This document shows, piece after piece, positions 8,728 through 17,824 of a stretch of DNA of 64,000 nt. Position numbers and translations under genes: made by a program. The notes under the pieces are model-generated. The model worked only from the letters and a program-made list of their open reading frames with translations, searched no databases and was not told the origin of the DNA. Position 1 is the stretch's first letter; each line of letters opens with the position of its first letter. Source of the DNA: Methylosarcina fibrata AML-C10 (lineage in GTDB: Bacteria; Pseudomonadota; Gammaproteobacteria; Methylococcales; Methylomonadaceae); NCBI RefSeq assembly GCF_000372865.1, contig NZ_KB889965.1:4850500-4914499 (forward strand), written 5' to 3'.

Positions 8728-10188
8728 TTAACGGTCCGGTTCAAATGTAAACGTAAACGATCTGAATTTTTTCGCAAACAGATCCTTGTCTTTGGGCACA
8801 GGCAACGGCGACGCTTTGTTTACCGCGTTTTCGGCCGAGCGATCGAAAATTTCGTCGCCGCTCGACGAGATGACCGTGGCTTCAATTACCGTGCCGTCGG
8901 ACATTAACCGGACCCTGATTTTACACTTTAACCCCGAGCTGGAAGTGGGTGGACGAATCCAGCTTCGATTGGTTTTCAGTTGAATGGCCGCTCTCGCTTT
9001 TTCGAACTCGTCATTCATCGCTTTCGCTTTGGCCTCGGCCTCCGCCTTGGCTTTTGCAGCCGCTTCGGCTTTCGCTTTGGCCTCGGTTTCCGCCTGGGCT
9101 TTTGCGGCGGCTTCGGCTTTCGCTTTGGCCTCGGCTTCCGCTTTGGCTTTTGCGGCCGCTTCGGCTTTCGCTTTGGCCTCGGCTTCCGCTTTGGCTTTTG
9201 CGGCCGCTTCGGCTTTCGCTTTGGCTGCGGCCTCTGCTTTAGCTTTTTCTGCGGCCAGCTTTTTGGCTTTTGCCTCGGCTTCGGCCTTGGCTGCTTTTTC
9301 AGCGGCCAATTTTTTGGCTTTTGCCTCGGCTGCCTTTTGGGCCTCTTCCGCTTTTTCTCGAGCAGCTTTTTCTTCAGCCAGTTTTTTGGCTTTTTCTTCG
9401 GCGGCTTTTTTAGCCGCCAATTTTTTTTCTTTCTCGGCAGCGGCTTTGGCAGCCTCGGCTTTTGCGGCCGCCGCCTTTTCTTGTTCGGCTTTTTCGGCGG
9501 CCAGCCTTTTGGCTTTCAGGTCGGCCAGTTTCTCGGCTTCCCTTCTGGCTTTGGCTTCGGCTTCCGTTTTGGCTTTTTCCGCAGCCAACTTTTGCGCTTT
9601 CTCGGCCTCGGCTTTCGCTTTGGCCGCCGCCTCGGCCTTTTCCGCTGCGGCTTTTTTGGCTTTCGCAGCCGCTTCGGCTTTTTCGGCAGCGAGCTTTTGC
9701 GCTTTTATTTCAGCGGCTTTTTCGGCCTCGGCTTGCGCCTTGAGCTGCTCGGCTTCGGCTTTTTCGGCGGCCAGTTTTTTAGCCCTGGCTTCGGCTTCCG
9801 CCTGGGCTTTTTCAGTAGCCAGCTTTTTGGCTTCTGCCGCGGCTTGTTCGGCTTTTTCTCGAGCGGCTTTTTCGGCGGCCGCCTTTTCCGCAGCGGCTTT
9901 GGCTTTTGCCGCCTGAGCTTCCGCTATGGCCGCGGCCTTTTTCTGCATTTCGGCGGCTTCGTCGACTTTCGGTGCCGGCTCCACCGGCTCCGTTACAGGT
10001 TCGGTCTTGGCTGTCGGCGTCGGCTGTTCGGGCGCTTGTTCGACAATCGTCGCCTGAATGATTTCGGGCGTCGGCGGCCCCGAGTCGTCCGGCATTTTGA
10101 ACAGCGTACTGAGGATGATCAGCAGCACGATCGAAACATGCAGAGTCAGGGCCAATACGAACGGCCATGAATATTTTTTTGTGTTCAT
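8728..10188 (-). CDS. tolA: Cell envelope integrity protein TolA
   Basis: Inner-membrane protein that spans the periplasm to transmit the proton-motive force of TolQR to Pal/TolB. The 486-residue protein has one N-terminal transmembrane helix (FVLALTLHVSIVLLIILSTL). A very long helical domain (about 75-385) of Ala, Lys and Glu repeats follows, such as AAEKAEAAAKAKAEAEK. The C-terminal globular domain (about 390-486) has the conserved pattern CKIRVRLMSDGTVIEA. It is somewhat longer than E. coli TolA (421), mostly in the helical part. The DNA at 9000-9950 is correspondingly repetitive. Starts 6 nt after the tolR stop. Confidence 0.93.
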   Translation of the reverse strand: MNTKKYSWPFVLALTLHVSIVLLIILSTLFKMPDDSGPPTPEIIQATIVEQAPEQPTPTAKTEPVTEPVEPAPKVDEAAEMQKKAAAIAEAQAAKAKAAAEKAAAEKAAREKAEQAAAEAKKLATEKAQAEAEARAKKLAAEKAEAEQLKAQAEAEKAAEIKAQKLAAEKAEAAAKAKKAAAEKAEAAAKAKAEAEKAQKLAAEKAKTEAEAKARREAEKLADLKAKRLAAEKAEQEKAAAAKAEAAKAAAEKEKKLAAKKAAEEKAKKLAEEKAAREKAEEAQKAAEAKAKKLAAEKAAKAEAEAKAKKLAAEKAKAEAAAKAKAEAAAKAKAEAEAKAKAEAAAKAKAEAEAKAKAEAAAKAQAETEAKAKAEAAAKAKAEAEAKAKAMNDEFEKARAAIQLKTNRSWIRPPTSSSGLKCKIRVRLMSDGTVIEATVISSSGDEIFDRSAENAVNKASPLPVPKDKDLFAKKFRSFTFTFEPDR

Positions 10189-10193
10189 CCCGT

Positions 10194-10631
10194 TTACTTT
10201 TCTTCAGGCCGGGTCAGCAAGCCCACGTTCGGCACGCCGCTGTTCTTCAGACCGGCCATCATCGTGACGACGGTGCCGTAATCGACGTCTCTGTCGGCTT
10301 CGATCAGCACCTGCGTCTCGGGTTTTTCGGCCAGAATCGCCGATACCTTGGCATCGACTGCCTCGGGATCGATCGGTTCCTGCTCTTTATCGCAGCACAT
10401 GATGAGATATTGGTAATTTCCTTCCGCTCCTTTATGAATCGTCAGAACCAGCGGCGGCTCGTTCTTCGGCTCGACCACGGCCGATTCGGCTTCGGGCAGG
10501 TCGACTTTCACGCCGGTTTGCAGCAGCGGCGTCGTGATCATGAAAATAATCAGCAATACCAACGTGACGTCGATATAAGGGACGACGTTGATTTCCCCCA
10601 TCGGCTTTCTGCGGCGGTTTTTTCTACTCAT
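10194..10631 (-). CDS. tolR: Tol-Pal system protein TolR
   Basis: ExbD-family inner-membrane subunit that forms the proton channel with TolQ. Its N-terminal transmembrane helix carries the essential Asp (GEINVVPYIDVTLVLLIIFM). The remainder is the periplasmic domain ending GLKNSGVPNVGLLTRPEE. The 145-residue length is normal. A four-nt overlap with tolQ (10628-10631) suggests translational coupling. Confidence 0.95.
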   Translation of the reverse strand: MSRKNRRRKPMGEINVVPYIDVTLVLLIIFMITTPLLQTGVKVDLPEAESAVVEPKNEPPLVLTIHKGAEGNYQYLIMCCDKEQEPIDPEAVDAKVSAILAEKPETQVLIEADRDVDYGTVVTMMAGLKNSGVPNVGLLTRPEEK

Positions 10632-11305
10632 TTTTGGTGCGCCTGTCTTTGCAGTAATACGACGAATTCTTCGACGAACAGTTCATAGCGGCCGGTGAGC
10701 CGGTCGAGCCGGGTGGAAAAGCGGTTATAGGCGATAACCGCGGGAATCGCCGCGAACAGGCCGATCGCGGTCGCGATCAGCGCTTCGGCGATGCCCGGAG
10801 CAACCTGCGCCAGAGTGGCCTGCTTGACGTTGCTGAGCGAGCGGAATGAATTCATGATGCCCCAGACCGTGCCGAACAGACCGACGTAAGGACTGGTCGA
10901 GCCGACCGTGGCCAGAAACGGCAAATGCTCGTCGAGCCGTTCGAGTTCGCGGGACAATTCGATGCGCATCGCCCGCTGCGCGCTTTCCACCTGCACCATC
11001 GGCTCGACGGTGCCGGTCTGGCGCATTCTGGAAAATTCCTTATAGCCGGCCAGAAATATTTTTTCGATGCCTTCCGGTTCAAAATCTTTCGCGGTCAGTT
11101 TCCGGTACAGTTCGGCCAGCGCTACCCCGGACCAGAACTCCGCTTCGAACTCATCGGTGATTTCGACCGCCCGGTTCAGTTCCTTCCGTTTGGAAAAGAT
11201 GAACGTCCAGGACGCCACCGAGGCGCTTAACAACAGCAGCATGACGAACTGGACGACAAAGCTGGCTTCTTTAATTAAGTGGAAAATCGACAAATCAGTA
11301 TTCAT
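10628..11305 (-). CDS. tolQ: Tol-Pal system protein TolQ
   Basis: ExbB/MotA-family inner-membrane proton channel subunit. The 225-residue protein has three hydrophobic segments: near the N-terminus (VVQFVMLLLLSASVASWTFI), around LATVGSTSPYVGLFGTVWGI, and at IAEALIATAIGLFAAIPAVI. The last two carry the conserved channel motifs of the family. It overlaps ybgC by 11 nt upstream and tolR by 4 nt downstream, as expected for a tightly coupled ybgC-tolQRAB operon. Confidence 0.95.
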   Translation of the reverse strand: MNTDLSIFHLIKEASFVVQFVMLLLLSASVASWTFIFSKRKELNRAVEITDEFEAEFWSGVALAELYRKLTAKDFEPEGIEKIFLAGYKEFSRMRQTGTVEPMVQVESAQRAMRIELSRELERLDEHLPFLATVGSTSPYVGLFGTVWGIMNSFRSLSNVKQATLAQVAPGIAEALIATAIGLFAAIPAVIAYNRFSTRLDRLTGRYELFVEEFVVLLQRQAHQK

Positions 11306-11699
11306 TCGCTAACTGCTCTAATAAAGGTTCGGGAATTGCTTTGGGACGCATGGTTTCAGAATCCAGGCAGGCGATGCGCACGGTGCCTTTGCACAACACG
11401 TCGCCGTCCCGGGTAACGGTTTGTGCAAAAATCAGACTGGCTTTTTTGGCTTCGGTGATTTTGGCACTGACCTGGATCAGGTCGTTAAAACGGGCCGGAC
11501 TTAAATAATCGATCTGCACCGAGCGCACGACGAAGAGGATTTTCTCGACTATTTTCAGCTCGTCTTGTTCGTAGCCCATGGATCTGAGCATTTCGGTCCT
11601 TGCCCGCTCGAAAAATTTAAGATAATTGGCGTAGAAGACGACCCCGCCGGCATCGGTGTCTTCGTAATAAACGCGTATGGGCCAGATAAACGGGGTCAT
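11295..11699 (-). CDS. ybgC: Tol-Pal system-associated acyl-CoA thioesterase YbgC
   Basis: Hotdog-fold cytoplasmic thioesterase (134 residues) routinely encoded at the head of the tol-pal operon. The signature YYEDTDAGGVVFYANYLKF includes the catalytic Asp of the 4-hydroxybenzoyl-CoA thioesterase family. Family members hydrolyse acyl-CoAs and have been linked to phospholipid metabolism; the substrate cannot be read from sequence. It overlaps tolQ by 11 nt. Confidence 0.95.
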   Translation of the reverse strand: MTPFIWPIRVYYEDTDAGGVVFYANYLKFFERARTEMLRSMGYEQDELKIVEKILFVVRSVQIDYLSPARFNDLIQVSAKITEAKKASLIFAQTVTRDGDVLCKGTVRIACLDSETMRPKAIPEPLLEQLANEY

Positions 11700-11767
11700 T
11701 CGGTCAAAAGAGCGGAGTCGGAGCGAATTTCAAGAATAGCATTCAATAGGTGAAGCACAGCCGTCGG

Positions 11768-12802
11768 TCATTCGAATAAATCGGCGGACAGGCCGGACGC
11801 TTTGGGCGGCTGCAGGCCGAAATGCAGATAGGCGTTGTGCGTGACGACGCGTCCTCTGGGCGTACGCATGATGAAACCCTGTTGAAGCAAATACGGCTCC
11901 AGCACGTCTTCGATGGTGCCGCGCTCTTCGCTGATGGCGGCGGACAACGTATCGAGTCCGACCGGGCCGCCGGCGAAATTTTCGATCATCGTCAGCAGCA
12001 GTTTGCGGTCCAGGGCATCGAAGCCGTTATGATCCACTTTCAACATGTCCAGCGCTTCCACGGCAATGCTCTCCGTGACCCGGCCGTTGCCTTTGACCTC
12101 GGCGAAATCCCGGACGCGGCGCAGCAGCCGATTGGCTATTCTGGGGGTTCCGCGGGAGCGCCGGGCTATTTCGTGGGCGCCGCCTGGCTCGATGTCGATG
12201 CCCAGCATGGACGCCGAACGGGTGACGATGGTGGCCAGTTCGCCCGTGCTGTAAAACTCCAGTCGCTGGACGATGCCGAAACGGTCGCGCAATGGCGAGG
12301 TCAACAGGCCGGCGCGCGTCGTGGCGCCGACCAGGGTGAACGGTGGCAGATCGAGTTTGATGGATCGTGCGGCCGGTCCTTCCCCGATCATGATGTCGAT
12401 CTGGTAGTCTTCCATGGCCGGATAGAGAATTTCTTCGACTGCCGGGCTCAACCGATGAATTTCATCGATGAATAATACATCGTGGGCTTCCAGGTTGGTC
12501 AGCAGAGCCGCGAGATCGCCCGCTTTCTCCAGAACCGGCCCCGACGTCTGCCGGATGTTGACCGACATTTCCGCGGCAATGATGTTGGCCAGAGTGGTTT
12601 TGCCCAAACCCGGCGGCCCGAAAATCAGCACGTGGTCCAGAGCTTCCTGCCGCAGCGTCGCCGCCTTGATGAAAATCTCCATCTGGCTGCGCAATTCTTC
12701 CTGTCCGATATAATCGGCCAGGCGCTTGGGCCGAATGGCGCGGTCGTGCCTTTCTTCGTCCAGGCGGCTGTGGGGGGTGATCAATCGATCTCGTTCTATC
12801 AT
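11768..12802 (-). CDS. ruvB: Holliday junction branch migration helicase RuvB
   Basis: Hexameric AAA+ motor that drives Holliday-junction branch migration with RuvA. The 344-residue protein shows Walker A (GPPGLGKTT), Walker B ([10 protein letters not shown]), sensor 1 (LVGATTRAG), an arginine-finger region and a C-terminal winged helix (about 255-335, ending near [14 protein letters not shown]). Its ATG overlaps the ruvA stop by 4 nt (ATGA), so the two are probably translationally coupled. Confidence 0.97.
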   Translation of the reverse strand: MIERDRLITPHSRLDEERHDRAIRPKRLADYIGQEELRSQMEIFIKAATLRQEALDHVLIFGPPGLGKTTLANIIAAEMSVNIRQTSGPVLEKAGDLAALLTNLEAHDVLFIDEIHRLSPAVEEILYPAMEDYQIDIMIGEGPAARSIKLDLPPFTLVGATTRAGLLTSPLRDRFGIVQRLEFYSTGELATIVTRSASMLGIDIEPGGAHEIARRSRGTPRIANRLLRRVRDFAEVKGNGRVTESIAVEALDMLKVDHNGFDALDRKLLLTMIENFAGGPVGLDTLSAAISEERGTIEDVLEPYLLQQGFIMRTPRGRVVTHNAYLHFGLQPPKASGLSADLFE

Positions 12803-13404
12803 CTGCCGGTGCTTTGCAATGCCAGTCTTATAATGTCTTCACAACTTTTTCCGTCGGTGCCGATGTGCTGCACCATTTTAGCGGCGTCTTGAGGTTTGTA
12901 GCCCAGTGCGCATAAGGCGCTGATCGCTTCCTGCTTCGGGCTGTCCGGAGCGGATTGCCGCGCCGCGGAAAGCCCGTCGCCTGAGGCCAGACCTTCAGCC
13001 CAGTTCGGCAGGCGGTCGCGCATTTCGATCAGCAAGCGCTCGGCGGTTTTCTTGCCGACGCCGGGCAGGCGCACGAGCGATTGTGTATCGTTGTCGCCGA
13101 TGCAGCGATGGAACTCTTCCGCGCTGAGCCCGGATAAAATGGTCAAGGCCAGCTTGGGGCCGACGCCGTTGACTTTGATCAGCATCCGGAACAGAGCGCG
13201 GTCCTGCTCCGTCGAAAAACCGAACAGAATATGAGCATCCTCCCGGATCACCAGATGCGTATGCAATTTGATGCTCGAGCCTATCGGCGGCAGATTGTAA
13301 AAGGTCGTCATCGGCGCTTCGAGTTCGTAACCGACGCCCCGAACGTCCAGCAACAGCAGGGGCGGAGCTTTATGAACGAGAATGCCTTGTAAAAATCCGA
13401 TCAT
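12799..13404 (-). CDS. ruvA: Holliday junction-binding protein RuvA
   Basis: Tetrameric Holliday-junction-binding protein that loads RuvB. The start at 13404 gives [12 protein letters not shown], the normal RuvA N-terminus, and 201 residues (E. coli 203); the frame extends ten codons further upstream without family similarity. Domains are an N-terminal OB fold, two helix-hairpin-helix motifs ([13 protein letters not shown] and [20 protein letters not shown]) and a C-terminal three-helix domain (about 150-198) that contacts RuvB. It follows ruvC and overlaps ruvB. Confidence 0.96.
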   Translation of the reverse strand: MIGFLQGILVHKAPPLLLLDVRGVGYELEAPMTTFYNLPPIGSSIKLHTHLVIREDAHILFGFSTEQDRALFRMLIKVNGVGPKLALTILSGLSAEEFHRCIGDNDTQSLVRLPGVGKKTAERLLIEMRDRLPNWAEGLASGDGLSAARQSAPDSPKQEAISALCALGYKPQDAAKMVQHIGTDGKSCEDIIRLALQSTGR

Positions 13405-13473
13405 TGCGGCTGCCTGTGGGCGGATTCTCTGCAAAAAAATAATGAGACAGCGAGCGCACGGTTCATCGCCGGT

Positions 13474-13983
13474 TCACCGCTTCGCCATGGCCAGGCGCAA
13501 ACGCAGGGCGGTCTGCCGGTAGTGCGAATGGCACAGGCATAAAGCCAGCGCGTCGCTGGCGTCGATTTGCAGTTCGCCCTGTAGGTCAAGCAGGATTTTA
13601 ACCATATGCTGCACCTGAAGTTTCTCGGCGCTGCCTTTGCCGACCAAAGCCTGTTTGACCTGGCGGGCGGCGTACTCGTACACCGGCAGGCCGGCCGTCT
13701 GCACCGCGCAGATGGCTGCTCCGCGCGCCTGGCCGAGCTTCAGCGCGGAATCGGCGTTCTTGTGCATGAAAACCTGTTCGATCGCCATTTCTTGAGGTTG
13801 GTAATGTTCAATAAGTTCCTGCAGGGAATTAAATATTTCCTTGAGCCGATCGGGAAAATAATCGGCTTTGATGCGGATGCTGCCGCTGGTGACGTAGCGA
13901 TAGCCTTTGGGTAATTGTTCTATGATTCCGAATCCGGTCAATCGCGAGCCGGGATCGATCCCTAAAATTCGAGTCATGGGCAT
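13474..13983 (-). CDS. ruvC: Holliday junction resolvase RuvC
   Basis: Dimeric endonuclease that cleaves Holliday junctions. The 169-residue protein has the RNase-H-like catalytic acids: Asp in [15 protein letters not shown], Glu in MAIEQVF, and a C-terminal Asp in [13 protein letters not shown]. The start could be ATG 13983 or ATG 13977 ([10 protein letters not shown]), two codons apart. It lies 15 nt after yebC and upstream of ruvA, the usual yebC-ruvC-ruvA-ruvB order. Confidence 0.96.
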   Translation of the reverse strand: MPMTRILGIDPGSRLTGFGIIEQLPKGYRYVTSGSIRIKADYFPDRLKEIFNSLQELIEHYQPQEMAIEQVFMHKNADSALKLGQARGAAICAVQTAGLPVYEYAARQVKQALVGKGSAEKLQVQHMVKILLDLQGELQIDASDALALCLCHSHYRQTALRLRLAMAKR

Positions 13984-13998
13984 CCCGGCAGTCAGTCG

Positions 13999-14748
13999 TT
14001 ACGTTTCCAGTTGAGCCATGATGTCGGCGCTGATGTCGGCGTTCGAATAGACGTTCTGAACATCGTCCAGATCTTCCAGCCGGTCGATCAGACGCATCAT
14101 TTTTTCGGCGTCCTCCGCATCGAGCACGGTATTGGTCGACGCCTGCATCGTGATTTCGGCGTTTTCCGGCTCGAAGCCGGCGGCGACCAGCGCTTCCTTG
14201 ACCGTCAGATAATTTTCCGGCGTAGTCATGACGTCGATCGATCCGTCGTCGTTGCTGACGACGTCTTCGGCGCCGGCTTCCAGCGCGGCTTCCATCAGGG
14301 CATCTTCTTCTACCGAATCGGAGTAGGTGATGATTCCCACCTTGCTGAACAGGTAGGCCACCGAGCCGTCCGTACCCAGATTGCCCCCGGCTTTGGTAAA
14401 GGCATGGCGCACTTCGCCGACGGTACGGTTCCGGTTGTCGGTGAGGCAGTCGACCATGACCGCCGTGCCGCCCGGTCCGTAGCCTTCGTAACGTACTTCT
14501 TCGTAATGGACGCCTTCCTGGGCGCCGGAGGCTTTCTTGATGGCATTATCGATGGTATCGCGCCGCATGTTGGCGCCCAGCGCTTTATCGATTGCCGTCC
14601 GCAAGGCCGGATTGCTGGAGGGATCGGTGCCGCTTCCCTTGACCGCTACGGTGATTTCCCTCAACAGTTTGGTGAAAATTTTTCCGCGTTTGGCGTCCTG
14701 GCCCGCCTTGCGATGCTTGATGTTAGCCCATTTACTATGTCCAGCCAT
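13999..14748 (-). CDS. YebC/PmpR-family DNA-binding regulatory or translation-related protein
   Basis: A 249-residue member of the YebC/TACO1 family. The N-terminus [20 protein letters not shown] is the family signature, and the acidic middle region ([18 protein letters not shown]) is typical. Members have been described as transcriptional regulators or ribosome-associated factors for difficult sequences; which applies here is not decided by sequence. It heads the minus-strand yebC-ruvCAB-tol run. Confidence 0.95.
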   Translation of the reverse strand: MAGHSKWANIKHRKAGQDAKRGKIFTKLLREITVAVKGSGTDPSSNPALRTAIDKALGANMRRDTIDNAIKKASGAQEGVHYEEVRYEGYGPGGTAVMVDCLTDNRNRTVGEVRHAFTKAGGNLGTDGSVAYLFSKVGIITYSDSVEEDALMEAALEAGAEDVVSNDDGSIDVMTTPENYLTVKEALVAAGFEPENAEITMQASTNTVLDAEDAEKMMRLIDRLEDLDDVQNVYSNADISADIMAQLET

Positions 14749-14813
14749 TGTTTCTCTCTAAGAACCGTTAAAGATTGTCATGCTTAACAGCACTTAATCA
14801 CGCATAAAAACTT

Positions 14814-14877
14814 TTTCCCGGCACCGATAATACGGTGCGCGTCCACGTCGCTTAAAACGTCTGCGTTTGCCGGGAAA
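14814..14877. other. Multi-stem structured intergenic element between serB and yebC
   Basis: An outer perfect 10-bp stem pairs TTTCCCGGCA (14814-14823) with TGCCGGGAAA (14868-14877). Inside it GCACCG-ATAATA-CGGTGC forms a second stem that shares its first bases with the outer one, and a weaker ACGT/ACGT pairing lies beyond. On the minus strand it sits after the serB stop (14956) and before the yebC start (14748). A run of T follows the outer stem only on the minus strand, so serB termination is one reading. A branched regulatory RNA or a short palindromic repeat is another. Confidence 0.5.
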
Positions 14878-14955
14878 TCAGGAATTGGGGATGATAGGAT
14901 ACGATCGGTTATTGATCCGATATTTTAACATTCTATTCTAAGTAATTCGATAATC

Positions 14956-15597
14956 TTACAAAATATAAGATAAAATCGGCAAAAGGGTAGGGTGGTCGAA
15001 ATAAAAATCCGCCAGTTCCCGTACGATCGGCCTGGCCACGACGCCGCCGAAGCCGATGACGCTCACGCCTTCCTGTTTGGCTTCCATGTCGGTTTTGCCG
15101 TCGCCGATCATCAGCAGAGGAACTTCGGGTTTGACGAGGCGCCGGCAAATTTCGGCCTTGCCGCCGGTTCTGGCCAGAGGCGAAGACTGATCGTATCCCC
15201 GATAAGAGCCGTCTTCGTTGAAATAGACGTCGACGGCATGGACGCGGCTTTCCGGCAAGCCCAGAAAACCGGCCAGCGGCAGGATGGCCTGGCGGATGCC
15301 GCCGCTGATGATGTGCAGTTCCTTGTTCCTGGCCGACAAGGACGAGAAAACCTCGGCCGCGCCCTCCACGATTTCACTGATGTACAATCGGGCCAGCCAG
15401 TCGATGCCGGCCCGATCGGGCCTGATCAGGGACAAGCGTTTTTCATAGACGGCTTCGAGCGGCACCAGGCCGTTCATGGCGGCATCGGTCAATCGGGACA
15501 TTTCCTCGCCGAGCCCGACACGGCCGGCCAGTTCGTCGATCCCCTCGATCTTGCTGAGGGTGCTGTCGCAGTCGAAGCAGATGACGTCGAAACTCAT
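14956..15597 (-). CDS. serB: Phosphoserine phosphatase-like HAD hydrolase
   Basis: HAD-superfamily phosphatase, 213 residues, probably catalysing the last step of serine synthesis in the cytoplasm. Motif I is DCDSTLSKIEGIDELA (nucleophile and acid Asp), motif II is HIISGG, and motif III/IV is MIGDGKTDMEAK. The start at 15597 overlaps the serA stop (ATGA); the frame extends upstream but only as antisense-like sequence within serA. Coupling to serA, the first enzyme of the pathway, strongly supports phosphoserine as substrate. It lacks the N-terminal ACT-like domain of longer SerB forms. Confidence 0.85.
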   Translation of the reverse strand: MSFDVICFDCDSTLSKIEGIDELAGRVGLGEEMSRLTDAAMNGLVPLEAVYEKRLSLIRPDRAGIDWLARLYISEIVEGAAEVFSSLSARNKELHIISGGIRQAILPLAGFLGLPESRVHAVDVYFNEDGSYRGYDQSSPLARTGGKAEICRRLVKPEVPLLMIGDGKTDMEAKQEGVSVIGFGGVVARPIVRELADFYFDHPTLLPILSYIL

Positions 15598-17177
15598 AAA
15601 ACGATTTGAGTTGCCTTTTGCACCGCCGGAACTCCGCAAAGCTGCTGTAATAATGCGTCGCTCAAAGGCTCGGAGACGCTGATCACCGCCATGGCCTGTT
15701 GCTGGTCGTCGGCGGTGCCCACCTGCATCCGGGTGATGTTGATGTTGGCGTTGCCGAGAACGGCGCTGATCGCCGAAATGACGCCCGGCTTGTCGTTGTG
15801 CTGGGTGACCACGAGCGTGCCTTCGGGCACGACCTCGATGTCGAAATGGTTGATGCAAACCAGGCGCGGATGGCGTCCGCCCAACAACACGCCGGACAGG
15901 CTGATGCTGTGCTGACCGCCATGGCCGGTCAATTTGATCAGGGAAATGTAATCCTGCGGTTCTTCGGTCTTCGACTCGATCAGGGAAATGCCCTGGCGTT
16001 TGGCGATGTTTTCCGCATTGACCCGGTTGACGGGCGTCGAGAACTGGCCGCTCAGGATGCCGACCAGGGCGCCGACCGAGACGGGGCGCACGTCCACTTC
16101 GGCGGCACGCCCGAATAAAGCGACTTCCAGTTTTTCGATCGGCTGGGTAGCCAGTCCTGCCAGAACCTTGCCCAGGATGGTCGCCAGATTGACGTATTCG
16201 AAAGATTTCTTGATTTCCTCCGCCGACTGGCGAGGCAGATTCAGCGCGTTGATGGCTTCGCCGGTCTTGAGGAACGTCACGGCCTGCCGGGCGATTTCCA
16301 CGCTGACGGCGACCTGGGCTTCGGCGGTGGAAGCACCCAGATGCGGCGTAAACACGATGTTGTCGAGCTCCAGCAAAGGCGACCCGGCGGGAGGCTCGTT
16401 GTCATAGACGTCCAGCGCGGCGCCGGCGATTTTTCCCGACTTCAGGGCGTCGTACAAAGCCTCTTCGTTGATGAGTCCGCCCCGCGCGCAGTTGATCAGC
16501 ATGGCGCCTTTCTTCATTATGTCGAACTGCGGCTTGCCGATGATGTTGCGGGTCTTTTCGATCAACGGGCAGTGCAGGGTCAGATAGTCGGCCCTGGACA
16601 CCAGTTCGTCCAGACCGACGGATTCCACTCCCAGATCCTGGAAGATTTCCGGCGCTACGAAAGGATCGTAGGCGATCACTTTCATTTTTAAGCCCAGTCC
16701 TCTTTGAGCGACAATTCGGCCGATAGTGCCGAATCCCAGGATGGCCAGCGTCTTGTGAGCGATTTCCGAACCCATCAGTTTGGAGCGTTCCCATTTGCCG
16801 GCGCGGACCGAACGGTCGGCGGTCGGCAAGTGGCGGCTGAGCGACATCATGTGAGCGATGGCCAGCTCGGCGGTGGTTGTAGCGTTGGCGTCGGGCGTGT
16901 TCATGACGATGATGCCCAGTTCCGTCGCCATCGGAATATCGACGTTGTCGACGCCGATGCCGGCCCGGCCGATCAGCTTCAGTTTTTTGGCGGCTTGCAG
17001 GACTTTCGGGGTAACCTGGGTATCGCTGCGGATCAACAGTGCATCGTAATCGCCGATGATGTTGCACAGGCCTTCTTCTTTAAGGCCTGTCTCGATATGG
17101 ACCTGGATGCCGGACTGTTCGTTAAGGTAATTGATGCCCGCTTCGGATAATTTGTCGGAAATAAGAATTTTTTTCAT
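15594..17177 (-). CDS. serA: D-3-phosphoglycerate dehydrogenase SerA (long form)
   Basis: Oxidises 3-phosphoglycerate with NAD as the first step of serine synthesis. The 527-residue protein has a substrate-binding domain split around the NAD domain. The latter shows GFGTIGRIVAQRG (GxGxxG), the Arg-containing NCARGGLINEEAL and the catalytic His in FTPHLGASTAEAQ. After about residue 320 follow the intervening ASB domain and a C-terminal ACT domain (about 455-527, LVVTQHNDKPGVISAIS), the form subject to serine feedback in many bacteria. Coupled by a four-nt overlap to serB. Confidence 0.95.
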   Translation of the reverse strand: MKKILISDKLSEAGINYLNEQSGIQVHIETGLKEEGLCNIIGDYDALLIRSDTQVTPKVLQAAKKLKLIGRAGIGVDNVDIPMATELGIIVMNTPDANATTTAELAIAHMMSLSRHLPTADRSVRAGKWERSKLMGSEIAHKTLAILGFGTIGRIVAQRGLGLKMKVIAYDPFVAPEIFQDLGVESVGLDELVSRADYLTLHCPLIEKTRNIIGKPQFDIMKKGAMLINCARGGLINEEALYDALKSGKIAGAALDVYDNEPPAGSPLLELDNIVFTPHLGASTAEAQVAVSVEIARQAVTFLKTGEAINALNLPRQSAEEIKKSFEYVNLATILGKVLAGLATQPIEKLEVALFGRAAEVDVRPVSVGALVGILSGQFSTPVNRVNAENIAKRQGISLIESKTEEPQDYISLIKLTGHGGQHSISLSGVLLGGRHPRLVCINHFDIEVVPEGTLVVTQHNDKPGVISAISAVLGNANINITRMQVGTADDQQQAMAVISVSEPLSDALLQQLCGVPAVQKATQIVL

Positions 17178-17264
17178 GTTCAGGATCGACCGGTGGCTAC
17201 ACGCTAAAAACGCTTATTTTAACAGCTTTGATATAATCGCGGTATCGCGATATGGAAGGTATTG

Positions 17265-17333
17265 ATGAAAATGGCGGAGTGTTCGATTTTATCGGGGAAA
17301 GGGCCGGCCCGGCCGAAACTTTTCCGAAAATGA
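17265..17333 (+). CDS. Possible 22-codon upstream ORF coupled to the TlpA-like gene
   Basis: An ATG at 17265 is preceded by GGAAGG with 5-nt spacing. It opens a 22-codon frame (MKMAECSILSGK...) whose TGA at 17331-17333 overlaps the ATG at 17330 of the following thioredoxin-like gene. That ATG has no Shine-Dalgarno sequence of its own, so translation could be coupled through this leader. A TATAAT box lies at 17232-17237. The peptide has no recognisable motif. Evidence is positional only. Confidence 0.3.
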   Translation: MKMAECSILSGKGPARPKLFRK

Positions 17334-17821
17334 AATATGTCGTCTTATTGGTCATAATGGGCCTGATTTGGGCGGGAGCCGGCCGATTTCATGATTTTAA
17401 TGCTCAACCGGCACCCAGGGCGGTCTTTATCACGATTACCGGGAAAAAAATCGCTCTTGAGGGTCTGCGCGGCAAACCGGTCATCGTGACCTTCTGGGCC
17501 ACCGACTGTCCTGCCTGTATCGAGGAGATACCCTATTGGGTGGCTTTGTACCGTCAGTTTCACGACCGAGGACTTGAGCTCATCGCCGTTTCGATGTACT
17601 ACGATCCGCCCAGCCATGTCGTCGGCATGGCCCAGGCCAGGCGCCTGCCTTACGACGTCGCGCTCGATTTGGCCGGCGAACAGGCGCGGGCTTTCGGCAA
17701 CGTCGAGCTGATTCCCACGACCTTTGTCATCGATCCGGCCGGCAGGATCGTCGAACGCATAATCGGCGCCGTCGACCCGGATCACCTCACTTCACTCATC
17801 GAAAAATTATTGGAAAAATAA
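17330..17821 (+). CDS. TlpA-like periplasmic thiol-disulfide oxidoreductase
   Basis: A thioredoxin-fold protein of 163 residues with an N-terminal signal anchor (MKYVVLLVIMGLIWAGAG). The redox site is CPAC within TFWATDCPACIEEIPYW, and the cis-Pro region is ELIPTTFVIDPAGRIV, both typical of the TlpA/ResA group that acts in the periplasm, often in cytochrome c maturation or protein reduction. A longer in-frame start at 17252 would put 26 non-signal residues in front and was rejected. hemJ follows after 3 nt, so the two are probably co-transcribed; a link to heme or cytochrome assembly is inferred from that. Confidence 0.85.
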   Translation: MKYVVLLVIMGLIWAGAGRFHDFNAQPAPRAVFITITGKKIALEGLRGKPVIVTFWATDCPACIEEIPYWVALYRQFHDRGLELIAVSMYYDPPSHVVGMAQARRLPYDVALDLAGEQARAFGNVELIPTTFVIDPAGRIVERIIGAVDPDHLTSLIEKLLEK

Positions 17822-17824
17822 GTC

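Noticed and set aside
9000..9950. Short-period DNA repeats that could be mistaken for a CRISPR or minisatellite array
   Set aside because: No uniform repeat-spacer pattern; the periodicity follows the helical heptad-like codons of TolA.
8980..10170. Long plus-strand frames opposite tolA, rich in Phe, Gly, Ala and Ser
   Set aside because: They are antisense readings of the repetitive Ala-Lys-Glu codons of tolA and have no domain or ribosome-binding site.
14956..15858. Longer serB frame starting inside serA
   Set aside because: The extra N-terminal part is Arg/His/Gln-rich antisense-like sequence; the coupled ATG at 15597 gives a complete HAD protein.
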